Shown here: positions 21,395-33,870 of the stretch, piece by piece
Numbering within the stretch: position 1 is the stretch's first letter
Layout of the letters: every line of letters starts with the position of its first letter
Assembly (NCBI GenBank): GCA_026874595.1
Contig: CM049309.1
Span: 51,062,079-51,126,078 of the forward strand
Direction of reading: 5' to 3'
Source: Sipunculus nudus
Taxonomy: Eukaryota > Annelida > Sipuncula > Golfingiida > Sipunculidae
DNA length: 64,000 nucleotides
Made by a program: the position numbers and the translations under genes
The notes under the pieces: generated by a model
What the model saw: the letters and a program-made list of their open reading frames with translations, nothing else
Database searches by the model: none
What the model was told of the DNA's origin: nothing

Positions 21395-22290
21395 AGGAAG
21401 AAACGAGCCACAGTTTGTGAAGATAGGACAAATATTGACAAATTTATTATCGAAATAAGATTTCGACGTGTTTTGATGATCTTTGACCTATTTAAAATTA
21501 AACATACAGCTTCAAGATAAGGTATGAGCAAGGTGTGAGTTACAAAGTAATTCCGGCAAAGCTTTGGCCTGTAGAATGCTAAAAATATAAGTCGAGGACT
21601 ACTTATAAACAGACTTACTGACAAAGTGACTCACCTGAGATTACAGATGATTAAATAAGCTTATGGAGAAACTAAAGAATAACAAAATGTGCTATAATTT
21701 ATGTCGGTAAAGTTAATAATTTATGATATATGGCAAAAAATTATATGTTGTAGTGTTTCAATTGGAGCGCCCACTAGCCGCTATTTTCCTGAAAAATGTA
21801 AAATAATTTTCGAGATATTACTGTAAAACATAAGATGTACCAGGTTCAAAAGGATTCCTGCAAAACTGTGGCCTGTAGATAGCTAATTGTAAGATGCGAG
21901 AACCAGTAAGTAGACGAATTAAGGACTCCTTTCAAACAGAAAGACATACTGACAAAGTGACACAAGATTCAGACTAAAGTTTGCTAATTTAGTTTAGGGA
22001 AAAGACCCTCGGAAAGCAATTAAGCCTGAGTTTGTGAAGATTGGACTAATATTGACGAAATTGTGACGAAAATAAAATTTCGACTTTTTTCGATGATCTT
22101 GATCTTTGACCGATATTGACAAAATTCGATAGGATCCGGGCACTTTTGGTTTTCTGTGTATTTTTGAAAGCGATCACTGCAAAAATGTTCACATAGACTG
22201 GAGACAGACAGACAGATATCGTTACAAACAGACATACGGAACTGACCAACAATCGAAGATTTCCGCCAAGCAAAAAATACATGTGAGCTC
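21395..22290. repeat. Diverged tandem repeat pair
   Basis: 21,410-21,640 and the pieces at 22,025-22,120 and 21,835-21,985 share 'TTTGTGAAGAT-GGAC-AATATTGAC', 'GATCTTTGACC', 'GGCCTGTAGA' and 'AGACATACTGACAAAGTGAC' blocks in the same order. This suggests two or three units of a roughly 430-bp repeat. Short minus-strand frames here fall in the repeat and are not called. Confidence 0.6.
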
Positions 22291-23039
22291 ACAAAGCAAA
22301 GTGTAAATCCATCTCCATGGTTACAAGTCCGTGTTGTGTGGCATGCAAGTATGGTCCAAGTAACCTGTGCAAGCCATGCTCATATTTATAAGGTCAGAAA
22401 AAAAAACATACAGGAAGTTTATAAATATGCAGAGTTCCAACGGAATATTTCTCACACATGGTAGGTGTTAATAGAAAACACACAAAAATATCTATATCAG
22501 CGTTACTGTAGGCCATGGATCGTTGGAAAAAACAACGAAAATATTTGCATCCTCATCAAACTTTACAGTGCAGTTTTCGTCACTACTGAGCCTGGGACTC
22601 TGACTTATCTATAGACTTTCTTATTTCAGAGGGATAAAGAGGCGTTAGACTTAACCCAGGGTCTCCCGTGAGGGCGTGGTGTGCCAATTAATCGATAATA
22701 TCAATAATCGGTCGTTTCCTTTCATAAATGATTAAACTTGTTGCATGTTTGCTTAATCGATCACAAACGATTAGGTATACAACATTAAAACCGAATCTTC
22801 AACAGGAAACAAGTGACCTGACCCTTCAACATGACGTACAAGTCAGGCCCTATATATACTCGGTCAATATTTTATTAATATAAATCTATACAATATATTT
22901 CACCGTAATAGAGAAGATACATATTTTTTTTTCTTTCAATTATCCTACCACTAGCCTCTTCCCAGTCCCGGGAGACCCTGGCGTAATCTCATCAACCGAT
23001 GATACCAAATTCACTGATCCACCTATCCTGCACAAGCAA
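22291..23039. other. No supported gene
   Basis: Intergenic sequence with an AATCGATAA-rich patch (22,690-22,780). No coding or RNA signal recognised. Confidence 0.35.
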
Positions 23040-24190
23040 CCCCCCCCCCCAGATGTAGATCCGCCCCGACTCATATACTATAATTGCTGTAATGCTATTG
23101 TTGTTCTTGTCAATTCTAACCCCCACCTTGACCCTCACAGCCTCTCCATCAGATCCCCGATACCTCTCTCTCTCTGTAGTGATTTAATAAAATCCCGCTA
23201 GGTCTCATCTTTTGCTGCTCTTATACAGAAGATCATCGCTCTGTGGATCAATCTAGTCCGTTTATTGATGTAACACTGTTTTTTTATCCATCGTTGGTGT
23301 GACAGCACTCTGATCTGAAGAGGCCCCTCCCTCCCTTCTTTACCGAGATCTTTGATCCACCCCTTTCTTATACGCAGAGGTTATTTGATACAATGGGCCC
23401 ATGCTGTCGATTTATTCTTGATCAATCACCATGTTACACCACATCCTCTCTCAAGTTCAAGAACCTCCCCAAGCACACACAAGACCATTGTATATAATGC
23501 GATAGATAATGATTTGTAGGTAATAATTAAATTCATTACTGTTTCTAAACCGTCCCAAATCTGTCACCTCCATGAACTTTATAAGCCCCCCCCCCCCCCC
23601 ACGGCAAGGTCCGCCCCTGCTTCTTGAGATGAATATATATTATACAAGAACGACTGATGCTATATCCGATATTTTGCTACTGCATAGCTCTTAACTTTAT
23701 ATATAACAACCACCACCATCCCGGTTCAATAGACCACGGATCCGCCCCTTTTATATCAACGTTGATTGTGAACGTTTTGCTGACTTTTGTAATCCATCAC
23801 GGAGTGACATCACCATCACCTTTATGTAGAACAACAACACCCTCCCCTATACACAGTCTACGGATCCGCCCGTATTATATAAACATGACGGTATTGGTGC
23901 CGCCTTGCTGAATTTTGTAATACATCGCGGAGTGACATCACCATGACCTTTTTATAGACCAACAACCCCCCCCCCCCCCCCATTTACAATGACTACGGAT
24001 CCACCCCATTATATAAACATGACGGTATTGGTGCCGCCTTGCTAACTTTTGTAATACATCGGGGATTGAAATCCCCCCCCCCCTATATATAGACTACGGA
24101 TCCTCCCCTATTATATTACATGACGATATTGGTGCCGTCTCACTGACTTTTGTAATACATCGCTGAGTGATATCGCCATGACCTTTACTG
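23040..24190. repeat. Satellite array, units about 110-135 bp
   Basis: Clear units carry 'CTACGGATCCGCCCC', 'ATATAAACATGACGGTATTGG' and 'TTTTGTAATACATCGCGGAG' (starts near 23,737, 23,861, 23,996 and 24,107). C-runs of 10-16 sit at 23,041, 23,586, 23,966 and 24,073. More diverged units extend back to about 23,040. The C-runs sit at the same unit position, so they expand within the array. Confidence 0.88.
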
Positions 24191-24589
24191 GTAATCGAAT
24201 CAAAGAGACATGGATTTATCCTGTAGGGAGCGGTCATAAATACAGACACTGTCAAGTTCCGTGTATAACCCGACATTTGTAGATGGTCCTAACACGCATT
24301 GGGCAGGCATTTTAATGAACATCAAGTACTCACCGTGTCTCAGGTTCAACTTAGGGTCATTACGTTGTTATTATTTCTTGCAATTGTTATCACATAATCC
24401 TGTACATAGACAGATGCTTTGGAATACAATGCAAAATCAATTAATTAAAGGGACGTCTTGAAACTGGTGATCCTTCAAGAAATCTATTTACATTTTCTTT
24501 TATTTAATTAAGTTTCGTAAAATTGATTTCAAAACTCGTCTTAACCAGCGCCGACTGATCATGTTGAATTAACTTATCTCATTACAGAT

Positions 24590-24860
24590 CCCAGCTGAAT
24601 ACCCTTAATTCCGACAAGCAACTAGCCACATCCGTGTTTTATTCTGTATCAAAAATGGCCTCCGTGAGTGGTTTTAAAAAGATCACGGAAATTCGACAAC
24701 AGGATGGTACTCTGGGGGCAGTATAAAGTTGTGAATCGTTCTACGGGAAGAGTTTGGTGGCCATTATCTTCCAAGATGTTACAGGAGGAATGCTGTGGGT
24801 ATATCCGCGCCCTCATCCGCAAATAACAGTAGGATGAACTTTTTCAAACAGGTAAGCGGC
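24590..24860 (+). repeat. Dispersed repeat with exon-like 3' end
   Basis: 24,597-24,700 matches 38,770-38,660 on the other strand (shared 'ACCCTTAATTCCGA', 'AAAATGGCC' and 'GAGCGCTTTT' or 'GAGTGGTTTT'). Downstream, ATGAACTTTTTCAAACAG is followed by GTAAGC at 24,852, a good first-exon shape, and a 43-codon frame starts at about 24,703. Because the leading part is repeated, I treat the whole as a repeat rather than a gene start. Confidence 0.4.
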
Positions 24861-25029
24861 CGTGGTCGTATAAGCGTAACCGTTTAGGAGTGCAGTCCCG
24901 TGCAATACGACGGGACGACCTGACCCTCCAAAAATACGTGTAACACCTTTAAAGGTACGCCAATCACCTACCCTTTGAAAAAGAATTTATAAATAAATGT
25001 GATTTCTGACTTCCTCTGTGTATATATTA

Positions 25030-25428
25030 ATGATATAAGGGTAATTTTGGTTGTGGAAAGTTCTTATACGGCTTTGTTGAGGTATGTGTGAACTTTTTTT
25101 TTATCAACAACATGTTTGTTAACACAGCAATGTTGACAGACAGGAAAAAAATGTAAGGTTGCATATACGCAGAGGCAGAAAGGTCATTTGTTGCAAAATG
25201 CCATTTGCAAGGCCTTGGCATAACTGACTTGCTGCAAGATGCCCTTGTTGAATATGGTTTGATTATTTTGGCGGGCCCAAATTATAAACATGTTGATATA
25301 CACAAAAAAAGAAGCCTGTTTGCGGTTATATCCACGTTTTCTGGGCTATTTATATGAAAGCTCCAAGGGATTACCTTTAGTTAATAAAGATCAGATAGGT
25401 GATAGGGCCCCTTTAATATCTGGCACTA
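25030..25428 (+). repeat. SINE-like repeat R1, copy at 25 kb
   Basis: Shares with the copies at 37.3, 45.2 and 48.7 kb the blocks 'GATGCCCTTGTTGAATATGG', 'TTTGGCGGGCCC', 'TTTATATGAAAGCTCCAAGG' and the end 'TAGGGCCCCTTTAATATC'. All copies are in plus orientation. No pol III boxes were recognised in the conserved part. Confidence 0.65.
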
Positions 25429-25489
25429 AATTCCATTGACTGATCCGAACCTTAGATTCTTTACCTATAGATTCTTATGTGAGTCAAAA

Positions 25490-26460
25490 AACCCTCCTAC
25501 CACTGAATATATTGCCATTTTCTTGCATATTATTCTGCCAACTTGCAATCTGCTATCAACTTACTGAGTTAGATTTGCCAGCTACTTTCTACACCCAAAT
25601 TCTACCATTAGATTAACTCGCTTCATTCTACCCCGAAACTCTACCATTATTTTTGCGTGCTGCATTCTAACCCAAAATTCAACCATTATTTTTGCCTGCT
25701 GCATTCTATCCCAAAATTCTATCATTAGATTAGTCTGCTTCATTCATCTACTCCCAATTCTATTGTAAGGTCTACCCACTGCATATTACTAGCAAACTAT
25801 ATCCTTAGATCTGTCTGCTACAATTCACCACTTAATTCAACCGTAAATTTGACTGCTGCATTCTATCAAATTCTACTATTAGCTTTGCCTGCTGCATTCT
25901 ACTTCCAGATTCTATGGTTCGGTTTGTCAAAAATTTATAGAATAAAGGCGGGATAAAAAGAATACAATTTTAATATATTTTAATGAATTGAGTGGACAAC
26001 TTAGACCAGTCCACCTACTGGACCGGACCGCCTACAGCTCGACCGGACCAGGACCGGACTGCTCATGAGAAGGACCGAACCACCATCGGGTGGTCCGTTC
26101 CGGTCCGCACCTCTATGATCGGCCTGCTGCATTCTGCAACTTAAAATTCAAAATTCTATGGTTCGCTTTGTCCACTGCATTCCGCCAACAATGGATATTG
26201 TTAGACAATACCATTCTACCACCAAATTTCATCATTAAATTTGTAATACCAGCATAGGTTGCACAGATAATTCTTACCATCGCACTATATTCCGATATTA
26301 CAATGCTTGATTCTATAAGCCATTCTCTAATTCTAAATCCTATTTCGCATGCAGACGAAATGCACAGCAGTTCGTGCATTGTATACAAAAGACATTTTAG
26401 TCAATTCTAATATTGCAAACTAAATAATTTCACTGAATTCTACGCCGTACCTTCTTATCA
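25490..26460. repeat. Tandem array of about 48-bp units with an insertion
   Basis: Units built on 'CTGCATTCTA-CC-AAATTCTA-CATTAGATTTG' run from 25,490 to 25,930 and resume at 26,115-26,460, more diverged. The array is interrupted at about 25,930-26,115 by sequence with GGACCGG repeats. Confidence 0.75.
25930..26115 (-). mobile_element. Short GGACCGG-rich insertion in the array
   Basis: About 185 bp, GC-rich, with many GGACCGG/CCGGTCC words and a self-complementary 'CCACCATCGGGTGG'. Its minus strand starts 'CATAGAGGTGCGGACCGG', which resembles hAT-type ends (CAGAGGTG). Only one end resembles a known terminus, so the class is inferred. Confidence 0.4.
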
Positions 26461-26741
26461 TAAAAGCTCTGGATTCTTCAACATATTCTTAATAAATGCC
26501 ACCCTTAGTTATGAAACCTTATTTCATGCACCCTTTAAATAAACCATTAAAAACTGTATGCGTTAGAAGCAACGCACCTATAGACAAATCGATAATATTT
26601 ATTCAAATTATTATTCAAATATGGTTTGACTTTCAAATCAGGATAAAAACAAATGACAGGAATAGCTAAATAAGCAAGAATATAATGCTCATAGTGAAAA
26701 AAAGCTGATTGATCGTATGGTTGGTTCCCGTGGGAATTTAC

Positions 26742-26890
26742 ACAAGCTGTCAACTAGTAACATCTTTCTTTTAGTCCCGCGGTCCCAATGCCCCGTGCAG
26801 ATCAGTGGTCTGTCAGTCTTGCAGTCGGCCTGCCTATCCAGGTAGAGTTCGTATATTACCTGATGTACGGTACAGGACTGTTCATCCACA
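26742..26890 (-). CDS. Candidate exon, unidentified
   Basis: GC about 50% in an AT-rich setting. The minus frame from ATG (26,889) reads MDEQSCTVHQVIYEL... and ICTGHWDRGTKRKM with even codon use, and reaches a GTAAAT donor-like site at 26,741. A second open frame (MPFAAAYMW...) ends at ATCAG|GTAATA near 26,847, so the true boundaries are unclear. No family recognised. Confidence 0.28.
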
Positions 26891-27017
26891 TATACGCTGC
26901 GGCAAATGGCATGTAATTAAGCCTCCCTCCGTGTGGATGGACTTTAGTAGGTCCACAGAGTGCAAACCCATCGACAAATATTTAAGCTTCCACACATGGT
27001 GAGGAGAGGCTTATAAA

Positions 27018-27030
27018 GGGGGGGGGGGGG
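27018..27030. repeat. G homopolymer
   Basis: Run of about 13 G on the plus strand, one of several long G/C runs in this window. Confidence 0.95.
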
Positions 27031-27780
27031 TTGCATTGATCGCTCGGTTAATTCATGAAAAGGACTGATTTTCTGTAATATCACCTTTGAGACCCGAATG
27101 ACCAGACAATCTCATATATGTGACACAACGTGTGGGTGTGAAGACACCGTAGAGTGTACACGGTACCCTTATGTAAGGCCTTTTGTTGCCGTGATCGTCT
27201 GTTTGTACACAGCGATAAAGCGAATATTAAGACCTTTGTTCAGACCGTCCCGGTATTCGTCTAAATGATGTCCGGTTTCAAGGCAAAATAATAGAAATCA
27301 GATGTGTCAAGAATTTGCCGCATTTATTATACCTTCATTTCTGTGGCTGAATTCTGAAATAACATAATATGTCAGAGTATTACTTGATCTTAGATATAAT
27401 CAAACGAATCAACCCTCACAGGGCGCACTACCTGCTCTGCACTCCCGAGTCAGCGGAAATCTTACGCTTCTAAAGAAGCTACTGATATACGATACAGGAA
27501 GTAGGCCTATAGTTAAAGCGCTGTGTAAAGAGAGTATATCTGCTCCACAAGCAAATCGTTTACGATTTGAGAACACTGCCAATCATAATCTCCAAAATCT
27601 GCACAAATTAATTATCCCGAAAAGGCAAAATTTTACTAAAATCAACTGACAAGGTATTAGATAACACACATCGACCAAATTCTGTTGGATCCTAATCTGA
27701 ATAGTATATCAGCTGGAAAAAAATAAGTTATTTCATTCATGCTAAGGGCGGCCCGCGCCGCTTCTGTATATGTAATTTGT

Positions 27781-27888
27781 ATGGCCTTGGCACCACAGGC
27801 AAGAAACACCTACCCGGACGCCACCGTGGACCATTGGCTGCCACGTATTGTCCCTCAGAACGAAACCGAAAGACCCCAGAGTCGTTAA
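27781..27888 (+). CDS. Candidate 35-codon small ORF
   Basis: ATGGCC in a GC-rich island (27,745-27,890) opens MALAPQARNTYPDATVDHWL and ends at TAA. An overlapping frame shifted by one is open much further (about 27,795-28,063), which weakens the call. A possible acceptor (GGCACCACAG) lies inside the ORF. Unidentified. Confidence 0.22.
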   Translation: MALAPQARNTYPDATVDHWLPRIVPQNETERPQSR

Positions 27889-29084
27889 AACTGAAGCTAA
27901 TTATGGTATGGTTTTCTCAACATGTAGACAAGATGGGTTTAAAAACAGGAAGCAGAAAAAGAGAAGAAAAAAAATTGTTTTATGGCTAACTGTAACTCCC
28001 AGTGAAGAATATTGCTTCAACTCTTTTCTTTTTTTTTTCTTTTTTTTTTTGCTTCAGCTTTAGCAAAATTAAAGAACATAATAGGTATGGGCACGGGTTT
28101 TGTTGTGAAAACTGAACATTTCTGGACACAGGCATCTAGGATATAAGTGTAAGACTGGACTGTAACCTGCCATCATTTGAGGTGACACATTTTTAAGAAA
28201 GATATGATTTATAATTAAATGCTTCCCTGAACAAATTAGAGTGTATGCGTTGGGGGAGGGGCGGTTGGAGCCTAAGGCCTGTCTGGTCATTTAATTGATT
28301 TAACGGTTAACCTGAAGCCATAGCGGGAGTTTGTCTGCGCAGTGATTTATGGGTCACAGTGGTATATTATCAGCATTTGCGCATGCGTGATAAAGAAACC
28401 CTCGGGTATAACTCTTATAATCAGAGCAGCAGTAAAGCGTATTCGGTCAAGTAACCCCTTGAACAGCACTTTCATAACGAATGTTTGCCAAGATGTGACA
28501 TAACATTCCTCATTAATCATAGCATGGAAACACCAATTTTTAAGCATGAAGATTTATAAAGAATATGCTTGAATAAAAGAATTCATTTTTATCAAGAATC
28601 GTACCAGACTTCTTTTTTAATTGAATAATGTCATTTTTAAACTAATACATCGCAATTCCATATTTAGTGCAAAATAATCTTCTCTGGGTATAAAATGAAA
28701 TAACTAATAATGAAATTTTGAAATATTGGAAGATTAAACAGTAAGAATTCGTCCCTGCAAATTTTCGACCGCAAGAAATCAATATCATTTTGAAAATCGC
28801 TAATTTATTTTTTTTAATGTGCACACTCTTTTTCTTGCCCAAAAACTTCCAACAATTAATATATATTTATCTGGCCATTCAATATGAAATGTTTTTTTTT
28901 TCATGACGTCTTAAAGCTCCAATCCAGCATCCTACTGATGTGTAAATGGTAATATTTAAACCAATGTTATTTTCAAATGTTTTGACAGTTTCCTAAAAAA
29001 AAATTTTAGCCGAGTTCACACCAAAGTTACACTTGTACTTTGCTATCTAATCATCTGGCTTAACATTTTGAGAAAATAAAAAGC
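27889..29084. other. No supported gene
   Basis: T-rich and A-rich runs at 28,027-28,055 and a few short frames on both strands without motifs. Confidence 0.4.
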
Positions 29085-29345
29085 AAGAAAAATAGCAAGA
29101 AGAAATAACTATGAAGACAACGGGTATCCTTGTCGGACTCCGGGATACCGAAAAATATTCAATGTCTATCACTGTCCCACTAACATTAAGATCCAACAAT
29201 TTAACGAAATTAATGAATTGTTTAGAAACAATGCATTGTTATATGAAGTCTACTGTGGTATAGAAGAGCCCAGGAAAAGACAATTTCCATAAACGTTATT
29301 GGTGGTAGATTGAAAAGCAGACGACAAGTCATCTTGGTGTGTCTG
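29085..29345 (-). mobile_element. LINE reverse transcriptase fragment
   Basis: Minus-strand frames give DLSSAF near 29,333, LNVSGTVIDIEYFSV near 29,180, and PGVRQGYPLSS near 29,140 followed by LFLLAIFLAF. The (G)VRQGxPLSP block is the RT motif just before the catalytic FADD region. Stops and two frame changes mark it as dead. The catalytic block itself is missing. Confidence 0.75.
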
Positions 29346-30419
29346 TTATAGGGCAGCATGTGGTTGGCTTTGAAAAGGTCGAAGGAAGCGTCCTTTGTAA
29401 TTCACAGGTAGGAGCTGTCAATATCAGCTTGTTGAAGTATAGCTCAACACTTCTAAGCCTGCACAGAAAATCGTTTTGTCTGGTCGTTCCTCTGAAGCTG
29501 TCCCACACAGGAACGTGCTAGGATTTCCCATGCTATCAATTTTAAACCTTAGGATTTCACGAATCTGGGTGAAATTTGAAGAAATTGTGAAAACATCACA
29601 CGGTGAAAGGTCTGCAACACTTATAGTGCCCTGACAACACTTATAGTTCCCTGACAAAATGCACTTATAGTACCCCGCGAGACCAAAAAGAAGACAAGAG
29701 CTGTCTGCATTCTGTGACGTATTCTCAGCAGACCATGCAACAAAAATATTAAAACTCATTTTTAGTGTCTATCTGCACTTTATAGGAGATTTCGTGAATG
29801 CTATGAACAAAATCAACAAAAATAGGATAAAAAATAACGACATCAAGTCGCCGACTCCTCGCCATTGTTTTCATCAAATTATATAGATAAATGCTAAACA
29901 GTGGAAGTTAAATGACAATGTAAACTAGAACCGGACTAGTAGAGCCGATCACTCCGCCAAAGCAGACATCCCTACTTGTTCCGGTCGTGTGCCCGGATAC
30001 ATTTTCAGGATGTTTTATGTGTGTATCTGTCGTCAGACAAACTAACGCATACACTTACAGACAGACACACTAAAACGTGATCTCCTAAGGTGAGGTAACT
30101 AGTAGTATCTACACGGCAGTCGGGCTGGCGTAAAAACCTGCTAAAGCGGGCCTCCTATCTACCGATTTATTGGCCGATTTTTGCCGGCCAATTTTTGCTG
30201 ATCAGAAAATACTGTAAGACCGGAAGATGTGAGAGGTTGCTGGGAATTGTTTTCGGTACTTGTGATGACTGAACCGAAAACGAAATCGGGCTATCAATTA
30301 GCTTTGTTTCATCATTTCTGACGATAACTGAAATCCAGATGATGAAACAAAAGTTATAAAAATGGTCAGAATAATCTGGTAATGCGCACACGATATCGGC
30401 ATGTGTGCGGGTACTCGCC
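29346..30419. other. No supported gene; short direct repeats
   Basis: Three copies of an 'ACACTTATAGTNCCCTGAC' unit lie at about 29,617-29,675. Overlapping minus frames (29,759-29,424 and 30,550-30,167) lack recognisable domains. The second runs into the tandem duplication, whose other copy has a stop and a frame change in the same stretch. Confidence 0.45.
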
Positions 30420-33400
30420 AGCCGGTTGGTGACCGACTTAACTGTATGAACTTTTCGCCTAAATAAGAAAGTTGCTCCCACAAAATAGAAAATAAATGTG
30501 ACTAAGATTCCCAATGACCATCTTCGTGTTAAAGCATCGCGAGAAGACAAACATTTCGAGAATACCTCATAGGGAATGAATATACATCCGATTCTTCTTT
30601 ATTAGATCGTTCAGGATATGCACGGTTAGAAACTTATATACAACTTTACATGTAAGGTTATAAATCTCAGGTTGGCTAAATAAAGCAAGTACAGCCGCAC
30701 TGTGCTGTCTCTGCAATCCCCACACGGGACATATATGTATTCGTGGTTAAAGTCTCTTTAGTATAACAGATATTAGCTTGAAGCTTCTGATCCCATGTAC
30801 AACTTCTTGCAAGTCATGTTTTCTTTATATTCATTTCGCCGTTTGTGCACAAACGGAAACCGGCATGCAAAAAGCTGAATGCCTGCTGGCACAACTCCAT
30901 GCGTTTTTTCCATCAGTCGCTCCGGGTATCTTGTGGTACCGGCAACAATCGCAACTTGTAGCGACTTGTTTGGCCGTATACAAACTCTTCATGCCGACCC
31001 GTGCAATAAGGATCTTACCTCATTTTAATAGTTTACACCCATTTTAATCCGCATTCCGCATGCGGGATCAGCATTCCGTATATATAAGGAATCTATGCTG
31101 TCGTGTCACATAATTAGAAAGAATATAAAAAAAATTATTTAATACAGCATTAAAAGAAGCAGCTGAAACTGTCAGTATTTAAACAGTGAAACACACCCCC
31201 TCTTTTTCTAATTATATCTATATTTCAGGAGCTTTAGATGATAAGTATACGCTTGCTTGGTTCATGAGACTTGTCATATATCTGCCCTAATACATATAAT
31301 GGTAAAGTACTGTGTAACTACATGTGCTTTGTGGAGTGAATAACGTTTTTCGACATTTCCCATGATCCTCTGTTGATTGAGCTTCTCAAATCATTATTGA
31401 ATTATTTTAAATTTTTTTAATTAAAACAGAATAATTCAGATGAGAAGCAGGTTAACAAATCAACTCAAATACAATGGCGCTTCACTGGCAGAATTGCTGC
31501 AAGCACCTTAACATCCACCGTCACGCGCATCAAATGTAAAAACAAGAAGATAATCCGGAAAGTAAAGAAAGGACAGTTGATGTCATTCAAATATTTTTAT
31601 TGCAGTCATGACACTGACGTTCTTCATAAATTATTCACTTCCACGCCTCAAAATCTGTTCTCGTCCCTAGAGATGTTGCCAGAAGTCTTTTATCACCTTC
31701 CTCAGTGTGTGAAGTCATAACACTGGTGCCTTTTGTACGTGCCGGTCTCGTGGAACTTTGGTTTCTCTTTAATTATTGAGAGATTTTAGCCATTGAAGAT
31801 TTTCGTAAAACAAACAACTTGGACGATGGAACTGAACATTTAAAGGTTAAATAATCGAACATTAGCTTAATTAAGCTGCCCATCGTTGGAGAGGTGGATT
31901 AATTTCGCGTTCAGAATAGTATATGTTATTATCAGGGGCAGAAATTTCCCGGTTGCCGATGGAATTCACAAAGCAGTATAATGTTGGTGGCAAACTTAAC
32001 TGAATTGACTTTTCGTCTAAATATAAAAGGTGCTCCTAAAAAATAGAAAATAAATGTTCATCCAGAGTGACCTAAGATTCAAAATGACCATCTTCGTGTT
32101 ATAGCATCTCGAGCACACAATTATTTCTAGAATACCTCGTAGGAAATGAATATACATCCAATTTTTCTTTATCAGATCGATCAGGATTTATAAGGTTAGA
32201 TTCTTATATACAACTTTCCATTTCAGGTTATACATCTAAGGTTGGCTAAGAAACGAAAGTACAACCGCACTGTGCTGTCTCTGCAATCTCAACAAGAGAC
32301 ATTATGTATTCGTGGTATAAAGTCTCTTTAGTGTAAAAAATATTAGCTTGAAGCTTTTGATCCAATATACAGCTACTTGCAAGTCATGCTCCCTCATTTC
32401 GCCCTCTGCGCACAAAAGGTAAACGGCTTGCGGAAGGCGGAATGCCTGTTGAGAGATTTCTTATTTGCTGGCACGAAACCATGCATTTTTTCTGTGTCAC
32501 TCCGGGATACAATGTAGTACCGGCAAAAATCACCAAATGTAATGATTCGTTTGGCCGTATACGCAATCTGCATGCCGAGCCCGCGCAAAAGGAGTCTCAC
32601 CTTATTTAAATAGTTTACACCTATTTTAATCCGCACTCCGCATGCGGGATCAGCATTCCACATATATAAGGAATCTATGCTGTCGTGTCACATAATTAGA
32701 AAGAATATAAAAAATGATTTAAAAAATACATTAAAGAAGGTGATGATACTGTCAGTATTTAAACAGTGAAACACACCCCCTCTTTTTCTAATTATATCTA
32801 TATTTCAGGAATTTAAGATGATAAGTATACGCTTGCTTTGTTCATGAGACTTGTCATATATCTGCCCTAATACATATAATGGTAAATTACTGTGTAACTT
32901 CATGTGCTTTGTGGAGTGAATAACGTTTTCCGACACTTCCCGTGATCTTTTTTTGATTGAACATCTCACCTCATTACAATTAAATAATTTAGGTGATCAA
33001 GCAGGATAACAAACCAACTCATTTACAATGACGCATCACTGGCAGAATTGCTGCAAACACCCTAACATCCACCGTCACGCACATCAAATATAAAAACAAG
33101 AAGATAATCCGGAAAGTCTAAAGAACAGTTGATGTCATTCAAATATTTCTATTGCAGACATGACACTGACGTTCTTCATAAATTATTCACTTCGACGCCT
33201 CAAAATCTGATCTATTCCCAAGAAATGATGCCAGAAGTTGTTTCTCGCCTTACTTGGTGTGTGAAGTCGTAACATCGATGCCTTGTGTACGTGCCGGCCC
33301 CGAAGGACTTTCCTTTCTTTTTAATTATTCAGATATTTAGAGTCATTGAAGATTTTCGTAAAACCAACATTGTGAAGATGGAATTGAACATTTATACTTG

Positions 33401-33535
33401 ATAAGTTAAATTATTGAACATAAGCTTAATTAAGCGGCACAACGTTGGAGAGGAGGATAATTTTGCGTTAAGAATGGTTTATGTAATTATCAGGGGCAGA
33501 AAGTTTCCCGGTGGCAGATGGAATTAACAAAATAA
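30420..33535. repeat. 1.55-kb tandem duplication
   Basis: 30,420-31,983 and 31,984-33,535 align in direct orientation along their whole length. Shared blocks include 'CATCTTCGTGTTA-AGCAT', 'CCGCACTGTGCTGTCTCTGCAA', 'TCCGCA-TCCGCATGCGGGATC', 'CATATATCTGCCCTAATACA' and 'CAGGGGCAGAAA-TTTCCCGG'. Divergence looks like 10-15% with small indels. Copy 2 lacks about 30 bp near 32,390. Frames in copy 1 (30,778-31,047 plus) are broken in copy 2, so no gene is called. Confidence 0.92.
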
Positions 33536-33545
33536 TATTGCCCTA

Positions 33546-33870
33546 GGGCCGATCGTGTTGTCAAACTGTTGATGTCTGTGGGCCGATTGTGTGGTCGAAA
33601 TATTGATGTCTGTGAGCCAATATTGTGGGAAAAAAAATATTGTTGCCTTTGGGCTGATCGTGTGGTCAAAATGTTGTTGTATGTGGGTCGATTGTGTGGT
33701 CAAAATATTGATGTCTGTGGGCCAATTTAGTGGACAAATATTGTTGCCTTTGGGCCGATGGTGTGGACAATATGTTGATGTATGTGTGCCGATGGTGTGG
33801 ACAAACTATGGATGCCTGTGGGCCGATGATGTAAACAAAAAATGGATGCCAGTGGGCTGATGATGTTAAA
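33546..33870. repeat. 34-bp minisatellite, about 10 units
   Basis: Ten units of 'GGGCCGATNGTGTGGNCAAA' plus 'ATNTTGATGTCTGT'. Both strands have open frames across the array because the unit lacks stops; these are artefacts. It begins right after the end of the 1.55-kb duplication. Confidence 0.93.

Noticed and set aside
23040-24190. CRISPR-like array
   Set aside because: Units are tandem without unique spacers, in a eukaryotic context; it is a satellite.
30167-30550. 127-codon minus frame with a membrane-like helix
   Set aside because: Its first third falls in the tandem duplication, where the other copy has a stop and a frame change; no family recognised.
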